From assembly GCA_934132925.1 (NCBI GenBank), contig CAKPAL010000016.1:1-15707 (forward strand): a stretch of DNA of 15,707 nucleotides, given 5' to 3'. A program made the translations under genes and the position numbers. Below the pieces are notes generated by a model. That model had not been told where the DNA came from. It made no database searches and saw only the letters and a list, made by a program, of their open reading frames with translations. Shown here piece by piece: positions 1 to 5,129 of this stretch. This stretch comes from an uncultured Bacilli bacterium. Lineage in GTDB: Bacteria; Bacillota_I; Bacilli_A; RF39; UBA660. Numbering within the stretch: the stretch's first letter is position 1; every line of letters starts with the position of its first letter.

Positions 1-1
1 A

Positions 2-499
2 ATATTGATGGCTTCTTCTAATGGTAGAATGGTTAGATTTAATGAAAGTGCTGTTAGAATTATGGGTAGAAGTGCTTTTGGTGTTAGAGGTATTAATCTT
101 GATGGTGGTATACTTGTTGGTATGGAAATTGTTGAACCTAATGAGTATGTACTTGTTATTACTGAAAATGGTTATGGTAAGAAGACACCTGTTGATGAAT
201 ATAGGATTACTAATCGTGGTGGTAAAGGTGTTAAGACTGTTAATATTACTGAAAAGAATGGTTCTATTGTATCATTTAAGACAGTTAATGATAGTAAAGA
301 CTTAATGATTATTACTGATTCTGGTATTATTATTAGATTGGCTGTTGATAAGATTTCTACGATGAGCAGAGTTACTCAAGGTGTTAAACTTATTAATTTA
401 AAAGAAGATAGTATTGTTAGTTCTACTTCTATTGTTGATAGAGAGGAAGTTAGTGAAGATAATATAACTGATGAAAATAGTGAAAAGGAAAGTGAATAG
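2..499 (+). CDS. gyrA: DNA gyrase subunit A, C-terminal end (partial)
   Basis: The 5' part lies outside the window; the open frame runs from base 2 to a TAG stop. The visible 165 or so residues are the last part of the C-terminal beta-pinwheel, the domain that wraps DNA so that gyrase can introduce negative supercoils in an ATP-dependent way with GyrB. Visible marks are the repeated blade pattern, including NGRMVRF, MGRSAFGVRGI and the NRGGKGVKT segment. The last 25 or so residues are acidic (EEVSEDNITDENSEKESE), as is usual for GyrA tails. ParC has a similar domain, but the neighbours (SRP RNA, tadA, dnaX) favour gyrA. Two hairpins follow the stop. The N-terminal breakage-reunion domain and the catalytic tyrosine cannot be seen here. 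Confidence 0.9.
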   Translation: MLMASSNGRMVRFNESAVRIMGRSAFGVRGINLDGGILVGMEIVEPNEYVLVITENGYGKKTPVDEYRITNRGGKGVKTVNITEKNGSIVSFKTVNDSKDLMIITDSGIIIRLAVDKISTMSRVTQGVKLINLKEDSIVSSTSIVDREEVSEDNITDENSEKESE

Positions 500-541
500 C
501 TTTCTTTTTTTTCACTTCGAGCTATATTATATCTCTCAGTG

Positions 542-569
542 TACATTAAAGCCTGTGGTCTTTAATGTA
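542..569 (+). other. Hairpin downstream of gyrA with GCCUGUGGUC loop
   Basis: A perfect 10-bp stem (TACATTAAAG at 542-551 with CTTTAATGTA at 560-569) encloses CCTGTGGT. It is not followed by a T run but directly abuts a second hairpin at 570-598. A hairpin with nearly the same loop (GCCTTGGTC) lies downstream of spoVT at 12991-13015. It may be part of a composite gyrA terminator or an mRNA 3'-end structure. Confidence 0.5.
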
Positions 570-600
570 AAAAATGAAGCCTTTTTGTCTTCATTTTTAT
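570..600 (+). terminator. Intrinsic terminator of gyrA
   Basis: AAAAATGAAG (570-579) pairs perfectly with CTTCATTTTT (589-598), with a 9-base loop between them and a T-rich stretch after the stem. This is a plausible Rho-independent terminator ending the gyrA transcript. The A-rich left arm would also make it partly active in the opposite direction. Confidence 0.65.
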
Positions 601-605
601 ATTTT

Positions 606-619
606 ATTTCCCGGGAAAT
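606..619. promoter_or_regulatory. Noc-binding site (NBS), copy 1
   Basis: ATTTCCCGGGAAAT matches, as I recall it, the consensus bound by the Bacillus nucleoid-occlusion protein Noc, a ParB paralogue that keeps the division septum off the chromosome. The perfect palindrome extends one base each side (605-620). CCCGGG is otherwise seen in this window only in the second copy at 3483-3496. The assignment rests on the exact motif match; no noc gene is in the window. Confidence 0.75.
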
Positions 620-692
620 AATTTTTATTACTAAATTTTAATCGCAATTAAGTAATTGTTAATTTTATAAAACCTTTTAATATATGTAGTTT

Positions 693-732
693 ATAGTTAA
701 ATAAACATACATATGTATGTTTATTTAACTAT
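693..732. repeat. Perfect 40-bp palindrome next to the SRP RNA promoter
   Basis: Two 20-bp arms meet at CATATG (centre between 712 and 713) with no mismatch and no loop. The right arm ends two bases before the -35 box of the SRP RNA promoter. There is no adjacent T run, so it does not look like a normal terminator. Possible roles are an operator, a protein-binding or cruciform site, or a boundary of the parS region. Confidence 0.8.
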
Positions 733-733
733 G

Positions 734-762
734 TTGACTATATTTTCGAATTGTTATATAAT
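734..762 (+). promoter_or_regulatory. Sigma-A promoter of SRP RNA
   Basis: TTGACT (734-739), a 17-bp spacer and a perfect TATAAT (757-762) predict a start at about 769-770, exactly where the SRP RNA helix begins. The near-consensus boxes fit a highly expressed stable RNA. Confidence 0.85.
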
Positions 763-769
763 ACCTGTT

Positions 770-848
770 GATACAACATTAAATGGTGGAACCAAGTCAG
801 GGACGGAAGTCAGCAGCTTTAACATTTATTTGATGTGTGTATCTTTTA
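770..848 (+). ncRNA. ffs: Small signal recognition particle RNA (4.5S/scRNA type)
   Basis: The diagnostic domain IV is present: GTCAGG, then the tetraloop hairpin GAC-GGAA-GTC, then AGCAGC (about 796-817). The tetraloop stem is GAC/GTC where the common form is UCC/GGA, a compensated change. The outer arms pair in blocks: GATAC with GTATC, ACAT with ATGT, and TAAATG with CATTTA. The RNA binds Ffh to form SRP, which targets nascent membrane and secreted proteins to FtsY and SecYEG. TTTTATT follows the closing helix, so the RNA may serve as its own terminator. In B. subtilis the equivalent gene lies between tadA and dnaX; here it precedes tadA. The ends are estimated from the promoter and the helix. 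Confidence 0.85.
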
Positions 849-855
849 TTATGCC

Positions 856-864
856 TGTTGATAA
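856..864 (-). promoter_or_regulatory. DnaA-box-like 9-mer (reverse strand TTATCAACA)
   Basis: TGTTGATAA reads TTATCAACA on the - strand, one base from TTATNCACA. It lies 17 bp left of the first parS, in opposite orientation to the boxes that follow parS3-parS7. Similar TGTTGATA words occur at 766, 921 and 1726. Confidence 0.35.
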
Positions 865-881
865 ATTAATTTTTAATACTA

Positions 882-897
882 TGTTTCACGTGAAACA
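882..897. promoter_or_regulatory. parS site 1
   Basis: TGTTTCACGTGAAACA, a perfect match to the bacterial chromosomal parS consensus and a perfect palindrome extended by one base each side. Confidence 0.93.
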
Positions 898-1051
898 TGA
901 AGTATCAAAAATATATATTTTGTTGATAGTTTTATGTTAAATATTTTTATATGTTATTTATGTTTCGTGCAAAATTATAAACAATATAAAATTAATGACA
1001 TTAATAATTTCGTGGAGAAAAAAATATTATAATAATATAATTAATTTTTAA

Positions 1052-1067
1052 TGTTTCACGTGAAACA
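1052..1067. promoter_or_regulatory. parS site 2
   Basis: TGTTTCACGTGAAACA, a perfect consensus match. It is followed by TGTTAATAG at 1071-1079, which is only a poor DnaA-box resemblance in the reverse direction. Confidence 0.93.
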
Positions 1068-1162
1068 TATTGTTAATAGAAATATGTTCTTTTTTAATAC
1101 TTATTATTTTGAGATATATTTTATTAATTTTTTTCTTTTAAGTATTTTTATGTATTAGCTTA

Positions 1163-1178
1163 TGTTTCACGTGAAACT
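1163..1178. promoter_or_regulatory. parS site 3
   Basis: TGTTTCACGTGAAACT, with the last base differing from consensus. The DnaA-box-like TTTTCCACA starts 5 bp to the right. Confidence 0.9.
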
Positions 1179-1183
1179 TTAAG

Positions 1184-1192
1184 TTTTCCACA
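1184..1192 (+). promoter_or_regulatory. DnaA-box-like site paired with parS3
   Basis: TTTTCCACA, one mismatch from the DnaA box TTATCCACA, 5 bp after parS3. Confidence 0.55.
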
Positions 1193-1314
1193 AGTAATAA
1201 AAATATTATTTATAATAATAATTAAGTATAGTTCAATATTTAACTATCATTATTTTGAAGATATAATTTAATAAAAATTAAATATATTGATTAAATAATT
1301 AATTTAAAATTCAA

Positions 1315-1330
1315 TGTTTCACGTGGAACA
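1315..1330. promoter_or_regulatory. parS site 4
   Basis: TGTTTCACGTGGAACA, one base from consensus. This variant is the reverse complement of TGTTCCACGTGAAACA, a form also reported in B. subtilis. The flanks extend the palindrome to 1308-1337 with one mismatch. Confidence 0.92.
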
Positions 1331-1335
1331 TTGAA

Positions 1336-1344
1336 TTATCAACA
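1336..1344 (+). promoter_or_regulatory. DnaA-box-like site paired with parS4
   Basis: TTATCAACA, one mismatch from TTATNCACA, 5 bp after parS4. It overlaps the end of the extended palindrome. Confidence 0.5.
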
Positions 1345-1446
1345 ATTTATGTTATTATTACATTAATATTAAAAAGAATATTATTTATTAATAATAATTT
1401 TTTTATTATGTTTTTTGTAAATATTATTAGAATATATAATAAACTA

Positions 1447-1462
1447 TGTTTCACGTGAAACG
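1447..1462. promoter_or_regulatory. parS site 5
   Basis: TGTTTCACGTGAAACG, with the last base differing from consensus. The flanks AAACTA and TAGTTT extend the palindrome to 1441-1468. Confidence 0.9.
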
Positions 1463-1466
1463 TAGT

Positions 1467-1475
1467 TTATCCACA
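1467..1475 (+). promoter_or_regulatory. Consensus DnaA box paired with parS5
   Basis: TTATCCACA, an exact consensus DnaA box, 4 bp after parS5. Confidence 0.7.
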
Positions 1476-1560
1476 ATTTTGAAAGTTAATATGATTAAAT
1501 AATATAGTTTAATGTAAAATTATTTTATAGAAATACTAGTACTATCTAAAAAAAAGTTAA

Positions 1561-1576
1561 TGTTCCACGTGAAACA
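1561..1576. promoter_or_regulatory. parS site 6
   Basis: TGTTCCACGTGAAACA, the known one-base variant, inverted relative to sites 4 and 8. The flanks AAAAGTTAA and TTAACTTTT extend the palindrome to 1552-1585 with one mismatch. Confidence 0.92.
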
Positions 1577-1581
1577 TTAAC

Positions 1582-1590
1582 TTTTCCACA
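1582..1590 (+). promoter_or_regulatory. DnaA-box-like site paired with parS6
   Basis: TTTTCCACA, 5 bp after parS6 and identical to the 9-mer after parS3. Confidence 0.55.
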
Positions 1591-1692
1591 ACTTATATTT
1601 TTATAAATTAATAGTGGTAAAAAAATATATATAAAATTAATTGATTTATATAAAAAAAATAATTAATTTAAAATAGTTATTTTTTTTATATA

Positions 1693-1708
1693 TGTTTCAC
1701 GTGAAACA
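1693..1708. promoter_or_regulatory. parS site 7
   Basis: TGTTTCACGTGAAACA, a perfect consensus match. Confidence 0.93.
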
Positions 1709-1712
1709 TGAT

Positions 1713-1721
1713 TTATCTACA
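1713..1721 (+). promoter_or_regulatory. DnaA-box-like site paired with parS7
   Basis: TTATCTACA, one mismatch from TTATNCACA, 4 bp after parS7. Confidence 0.5.
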
Positions 1722-1801
1722 AAAATGTTGATAGTAATTATTTTTTGTAATAAAAACAATTTTGAAATTGTTATTTTTAGAAATATATGCTAATATTTTG
1801 A

Positions 1802-1817
1802 TGTTTCACGTGGAACA
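1802..1817. promoter_or_regulatory. parS site 8, in the tadA 5' region
   Basis: TGTTTCACGTGGAACA, the same variant as site 4. It ends nine bases before the tadA ribosome-binding site (GGAGG, 1827-1831) and has no DnaA-box-like sequence after it. Confidence 0.92.
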
Positions 1818-1835
1818 TAGTTAAATGGAGGAATT

Positions 1836-2261
1836 ATGGATGTTGATAGAATGAAAATGGCTGTTGAATTAGCTAAAAAAGCTTATGAATTGGATGAGAT
1901 TCCAGTTGGTTGTGTTATTTTTTGTAATGATGAGCTTGTAGGTTGTGGATATAATAAAAAAGAACATGGGAAAAATGCTATTTTGCATGCAGAAATAGTG
2001 GCAATTAGTGAAGCCTGTGGAAAACTCAATAGTTGGAGATTAGATGATTGTTGTTTATATGTTACTTTGGAGCCTTGTATGATGTGTATGGGAGCTATAC
2101 TTGAGAGTAGGATAAAGAATGTTTATTATGGCACTGAAAGAAATATCAAACAAACGTATGATAAAATGTCCATAAACTCTTTATTATCAATGAAAAAAAT
2201 TGATAATGTTGAATGTTCTAAATTGTTATCTGATTTTTTTGAGAAAAAGAGAAAAAAGTGA
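1836..2261 (+). CDS. tadA: tRNA-specific adenosine deaminase TadA
   Basis: The protein has 141 residues, near the family norm of about 150-160. TadA deaminates A34 to inosine in the anticodon of tRNA-Arg(ACG), which allows wobble reading of CGN codons. The cytidine-deaminase zinc site is complete: HAE at residues 51-53 gives the zinc-ligand histidine and the proton-shuttling glutamate, and PCMMC at 80-84 gives the two cysteines. The start is ATG 1836 with GGAGG seven bases upstream region-wise (1827-1831). The gene is directly downstream of the last parS site. In B. subtilis tadA (yaaJ) also sits beside the SRP RNA and dnaX. No strong promoter is visible; TTGAAA at 1762 with TATATG at 1784 is a weak candidate. 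Other deaminases such as guanine deaminase are possible in principle, but the length, motifs and context favour TadA. Confidence 0.95.
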   Translation: MDVDRMKMAVELAKKAYELDEIPVGCVIFCNDELVGCGYNKKEHGKNAILHAEIVAISEACGKLNSWRLDDCCLYVTLEPCMMCMGAILESRIKNVYYGTERNIKQTYDKMSINSLLSMKKIDNVECSKLLSDFFEKKRKK

Positions 2262-2279
2262 TAATTTATTCTTTTTTTA

Positions 2280-2288
2280 TGGTATAAT
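2280..2288 (+). promoter_or_regulatory. Extended -10 promoter of dnaX
   Basis: TGG directly followed by TATAAT (2283-2288) gives the TGnTATAAT form, with no convincing -35 box. Transcription would start at about 2295, leaving a leader of about 15 bases that includes AGGAGGTG (2298-2305) before ATG 2310. Confidence 0.55.
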
Positions 2289-2309
2289 ATTGTTGGTAGG
2301 AGGTGTTTT

Positions 2310-3992
2310 ATGAGTTATTTGGCTTTATATCGTAAATATAGACCTGTTGATTTTAATGATGTGTATGGACAAGAGGAGGTTGTTACAGTATTAAAAAATG
2401 CTATTGTTACTGGTAAAATATCTCATGCTTACCTTTTTTGCGGTCCTAGAGGTACGGGGAAGACTACTATTGCTAAAATTGTCGCTAGGCTTGTCAATTG
2501 TGATAATTTGATTGATGGTAATCCTTGTGGGAAATGTTATAATTGTTTAAATTATTTGAATAGTAATGATATTGTTGAAATCGATGCTGCCTCGAATAAT
2601 GGTGTTGATGAGATTAGAGAACTTAGAGATAAGGTTAATCTTGTGCCTAGTAATGCTAAATATAAGGTTTATATTATCGATGAAGTTCATATGCTTACTA
2701 CGCAGGCTTTTAATGCTCTTTTAAAGACATTAGAAGAGCCTCCAAGTCATGTTATTTTTATATTAGCAACAACTGAACCACATAAAATACCATTAACTAT
2801 TTCTTCGAGATGTCAAAAGTTTAGATTTTCTAAAATTAGTGATGAGAAAATTGTTGATAGGTTAAAAAATATATGTGATTGTGAAAACATTTCTACTGAT
2901 GATGACACTTTATATGAAATTGCTAGATTATCGGATGGTGGAATGAGGGATGCTATTAATATTCTTGATCAGTTAGTAGCTTATTCTAATGGAAATATAA
3001 CAATTGATGATGTTTATAAAGTTAATGGTTCAGTATCTTATAATGATTTATATAATTTACTTAATAATATTATTCTTAATAATAAAATTGAAATTATTAA
3101 TTTTGTTGATTATTTAAATAATTCAGGCAAGGATATAGCTAAATTTATTGAAGAATTACTTATTTTTCTTAAAGATGTAATTATTTTTAAAAATACTGGA
3201 ATAAGTTCAAATATTTCTATTAAAAATGAATATATTAAATTGGTTTGTGAAAAATGTGATGATATTTGTTTATATGAATTGATTGAAAATTTGAATACTA
3301 TTCAAAATGGTGTTAAATTATCTAATAATAGTTCTATTATATTTTTAACTTCGATTCTTAAATATTCAGATTTAAGGTTTAAAAATGATGACTTATCTAT
3401 TAATGATATGCATGATAATAAAAAAAATATTGAAAATTTGAATGAAAAATTGATAAATAAAGATGTAGTAGAAGATAATAATATTTCCCGGGAAATAATT
3501 GATATAAAGAAAGAATTAGATGATGATGAAATTAATATTAGAGTAAACAATGCTTTAGCAATTGCCTCTAAGGAAGTTCTTGATAAATTTAAAAATAAAT
3601 GGACAATGATTGATAATTATATTGATGATGAAAAATATTCTATTGTATCAGGATTACTTAAAGATTCTAGTATTGTTGTCGGGTCTAGTGATTATGTTAT
3701 ATTATCTAATAAACTTCAGTCAATTGTTGATAGAATGAATTGTAACTTGTCTACTATTGAAGACTTGCTAGAAAAAGTTTTTAATAATCGGATTTCTGTG
3801 GCTATTATAAGTGATGAAAAGTGGAATATAGTTAAAAATAAATATATTAATGATATAAAAAGTGGTAAAAAATATGTTTTAATAAAAAATGAAAATAATA
3901 AAAAAGTTGATGGTAGTATTGTTAAAGAACAAAATGATTCTATAGATCAGTTAATTGATTTAGTTGGTAACAATATTATTGAATATAAATAA
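2310..3992 (+). CDS. dnaX: DNA polymerase III subunits gamma/tau
   Basis: This is a 560-residue clamp-loader ATPase that loads the DnaN sliding clamp and, as tau, joins the polymerase and the DnaB-type helicase. Visible features are Walker A GPRGTGKT (45-52), four zinc-binding cysteines (64, 73, 76, 79), Walker B with DEVH (124-127), the ATT sensor-1 region (153-155) and the SRC arginine-finger motif (166-168). The ATPase and collar domains fill about the first 370 residues. The rest is a variable, charged, lysine- and asparagine-rich tail ending in a possible polymerase-binding region. The RBS AGGAGGTG before ATG 2310 is strong. Eight consecutive A's at codons 371-373 lie at the domain boundary, and a -1 shift there meets TGA almost at once, giving a gamma-sized product. 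A Noc-binding site is embedded at 3483-3496. Confidence 0.97.
   Translation: MSYLALYRKYRPVDFNDVYGQEEVVTVLKNAIVTGKISHAYLFCGPRGTGKTTIAKIVARLVNCDNLIDGNPCGKCYNCLNYLNSNDIVEIDAASNNGVDEIRELRDKVNLVPSNAKYKVYIIDEVHMLTTQAFNALLKTLEEPPSHVIFILATTEPHKIPLTISSRCQKFRFSKISDEKIVDRLKNICDCENISTDDDTLYEIARLSDGGMRDAINILDQLVAYSNGNITIDDVYKVNGSVSYNDLYNLLNNIILNNKIEIINFVDYLNNSGKDIAKFIEELLIFLKDVIIFKNTGISSNISIKNEYIKLVCEKCDDICLYELIENLNTIQNGVKLSNNSSIIFLTSILKYSDLRFKNDDLSINDMHDNKKNIENLNEKLINKDVVEDNNISREIIDIKKELDDDEINIRVNNALAIASKEVLDKFKNKWTMIDNYIDDEKYSIVSGLLKDSSIVVGSSDYVILSNKLQSIVDRMNCNLSTIEDLLEKVFNNRISVAIISDEKWNIVKNKYINDIKSGKKYVLIKNENNKKVDGSIVKEQNDSIDQLIDLVGNNIIEYK
3420..3427 (+). other. A8 tract in dnaX, possible slippage site for gamma
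   Basis: Eight A's span codons AAA AAA AAT (K371, K372, N373). A shift to the -1 frame reads one more lysine codon, TAT, and then TGA at 3431-3433, giving a protein of about 374 residues, the size of the clamp-loader core. The +1 frame also stops within about five codons. No clear stimulatory Shine-Dalgarno or strong hairpin is visible nearby, and A runs are common in this genome. Confidence 0.3.
3483..3496. promoter_or_regulatory. Noc-binding site (NBS), copy 2, inside dnaX
   Basis: ATTTCCCGGGAAAT is identical to the site at 606-619, and 19 bases (TATTTCCCGGGAAATAATT) are shared. It encodes I-S-R-E using TCC and CGG, codons that are uncommon here, within the fast-evolving DnaX tail. This suggests the DNA motif rather than the protein sequence is kept. 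Confidence 0.75.
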
Positions 3993-4007
3993 AGGAGAAT
4001 GATAAAA

Positions 4008-4304
4008 ATGAATATGCAAGCTATAATGATGCAAGCTAGAAAAATGCAAAAAGATATTGAAAAAACACAAAAGGAACTTGAAGAAATGTCTTATGAAGGA
4101 AAATCACAGATGGTTACTGCTGTTATTGGTGGTAATAACAAGATTGCTTCAATTAAAATAGATAGTGAAAATGTAGATAAGGAAGATATTGAGTTACTTG
4201 AAGATATGATTTTAATAGCAATTAATAATGCTATTGATAAAATGGAAAAAGACAAGCAAGAAAAATTAGGTAAATACAGTAATATGTTTAATGGGTTAAT
4301 GTAA
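4008..4304 (+). CDS. ebfC: YbaB/EbfC family nucleoid-associated protein
   Basis: This small DNA-binding protein of 98 residues (family about 100-110) follows dnaX and precedes recR, its classic position (yaaK in B. subtilis, ybaB in E. coli). The family forms a dimer of helices around a beta sheet and coats DNA; its exact role is unsettled. The N-terminal helix is methionine- and glutamine-rich (MNMQAIMMQARKMQKD), followed by a coiled-coil-like stretch to about residue 30. A beta region (VTAVIGGNNKIASIKID) and a C-terminal amphipathic helix come next. ATG 3999 is only one base from the GGAG at 3994-3997; ATG 4008 has a better spacing of 10, so it is preferred. The stop overlaps the recR start by one base (TAATG), implying translational coupling. 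Confidence 0.92.
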   Translation: MNMQAIMMQARKMQKDIEKTQKELEEMSYEGKSQMVTAVIGGNNKIASIKIDSENVDKEDIELLEDMILIAINNAIDKMEKDKQEKLGKYSNMFNGLM

Positions 4305-4897
4305 TGTATCCTAATAGTGTAAAAAATCTTATTGATTGTTTTAAAGATTTGCCAGGTATTGGTGAAAAAACTGCTGAGAGACTTGTTTTTTCTTTAATAG
4401 GTTTTAATAAGGAAAAACTTACTTCCTTTTCTGACTCCCTTATTATGATTAGAGATAAACTTACTAATTGTTCTATATGTGGAAATATTACTGAAAATGA
4501 TATTTGTGATATTTGTTTGGATAGTAATAGAAATAGTAAAATTATTTTTGTTGTTGAAAAGGCAAAAGATATTTCTTTATTTGAAAAAATTAATGTTTAT
4601 CATGGAAAATATCATGTTTTAGGTGGACTTATATCTCCGCTTGAAGGAATTGGGCCTGATGATATTAATATTTCTAAACTTCTTTCTAGAGTAGAAAAAG
4701 AAAATGTTGAGGAAATTATACTTGCTTTGAAGCCTTCGATAGAGGGTGAGACTACAATGCAATATATTAAAAAAGTATTAGAAGATAAAAATATTAAAAT
4801 TACTAGAATAGCTACAGGTATTCCTATTGGAACTGATATTGATTATATTGATGCTATGACTTTGGAATTTGCTTTGGAAGGTAGAAAAGACATATAA
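4304..4897 (+). CDS. recR: Recombination protein RecR
   Basis: The protein has 197 residues, the usual length. RecR works with RecF and RecO to load RecA on SSB-coated gaps during recombinational repair. Domains in order are a helix-hairpin-helix with LPGIG (16-20), a four-cysteine zinc finger (C56, C59, C68, C71), and a Toprim domain from about residue 79 (FVVEKAKD) to 170. The signature LGGLISPLEGIGP and the KPSIEGETTMQYI segment follow the family pattern. It is read from the ATG that overlaps the ebfC stop, so it probably depends on coupling; there is no separate strong RBS. The dnaX-ebfC-recR order is one of the most conserved in Bacillota. Confidence 0.97.
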   Translation: MYPNSVKNLIDCFKDLPGIGEKTAERLVFSLIGFNKEKLTSFSDSLIMIRDKLTNCSICGNITENDICDICLDSNRNSKIIFVVEKAKDISLFEKINVYHGKYHVLGGLISPLEGIGPDDINISKLLSRVEKENVEEIILALKPSIEGETTMQYIKKVLEDKNIKITRIATGIPIGTDIDYIDAMTLEFALEGRKDI

Positions 4898-4930
4898 CAT
4901 TATTTTTTGTCATATAGTTTATTGATAACT

Positions 4931-5119
4931 ATGATGAGAAATATTTTGATGTTTATAAAAAAAATTATTGTTGCAATATTATTTATATATACTTATAATA
5001 TTATTGTTTTTCCTTTAGGTATTATTATTCCTATTAACATATTTAATGTGTTAATAGTTGGTTTTTTTGGACTTCCTGCTATTATAGTACTTTGCTTGTT
5101 TTCTATATTTGTTGTTTGA
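4931..5119 (+). CDS. bofA: BofA-like membrane protein (pro-sigma-K processing inhibitor family)
   Basis: This is a short hydrophobic protein of 62 residues from ATG 4931; a TTG start at 4907 would give 70. The C-terminal half (IPINIFNVLIVGFFGLPAII) matches the BofA pattern of a P-I-N-hydrophobic-G-G-P membrane segment. An N-terminal hydrophobic helix (about residues 8-25) gives two or three membrane spans. In B. subtilis, BofA with SpoIVFA holds back the protease SpoIVFB that activates sigma-K in the mother cell, and bofA also lies downstream of recR. Here it sits between recR and holB, and holB's RBS begins at its stop. No good RBS precedes either start, so coupling to recR is likely. The start is uncertain. 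It is shorter than the B. subtilis protein (about 87 residues) at the N-terminus. Confidence 0.75.
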   Translation: MMRNILMFIKKIIVAILFIYTYNIIVFPLGIIIPINIFNVLIVGFFGLPAIIVLCLFSIFVV

Positions 5120-5129
5120 GGGGTGAATT

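Larger units (their letters stand above)
856..1817. promoter_or_regulatory. Centromere-like array: eight parS sites with interleaved DnaA-box-like sequences
   Basis: This non-coding, strongly AT-rich block holds eight ParB/Spo0J sites at centre-to-centre steps of 170, 111, 152, 132, 114, 132 and 109 bp. Five of them carry a DnaA-box-like 9-mer just to the right. ParB (Spo0J) loads at parS, spreads as a CTP-dependent clamp, and recruits SMC condensin and ParA (Soj) for origin segregation. The single sites are listed separately. Apart from these sites and AT-rich spacers I see no gene or conserved RNA between 849 and 1835. Confidence 0.9.

Noticed and set aside
713..940. 75-codon open frame on the + strand
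   Set aside because: It overlaps the SRP RNA and the first parS, has no SD, and its translation shows no protein-like pattern.
961..976. Possible decayed parS (TGTTTCGTGCAAAATT)
   Set aside because: Only the left half matches and the palindrome is lost. A relic between sites 1 and 2 is possible, but it cannot be supported.
1228..1247. 20-bp imperfect palindrome ATAGTT...AACTAT between parS3 and parS4
   Set aside because: It is AT-rich, has one mismatch, is not repeated, and matches no motif I know.
1755..1772. AACAATTT/AAATTGTT inverted repeat as a terminator
   Set aside because: It has a two-base loop and an AT-only stem with no known transcript upstream; likely chance in AT-rich DNA.
882..1817. 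CRISPR-like array of spaced repeats
   Set aside because: The repeats are 16-bp palindromes with the exact parS sequence, the spacers are long and AT-rich with unequal lengths, and no cas gene is present.
856..1817. The array as the main replication origin oriC
   Set aside because: No dnaA or dnaN is adjacent and genes on both sides are co-directional with no orientation switch. Only one exact DnaA box is present. It remains possible but is less likely than an origin upstream of gyrA.
2259..2261. TGA read as tryptophan (Mollicutes code)
   Set aside because: TGA ends tadA and bofA at the right places, and tryptophan is encoded by TGG in the long genes.
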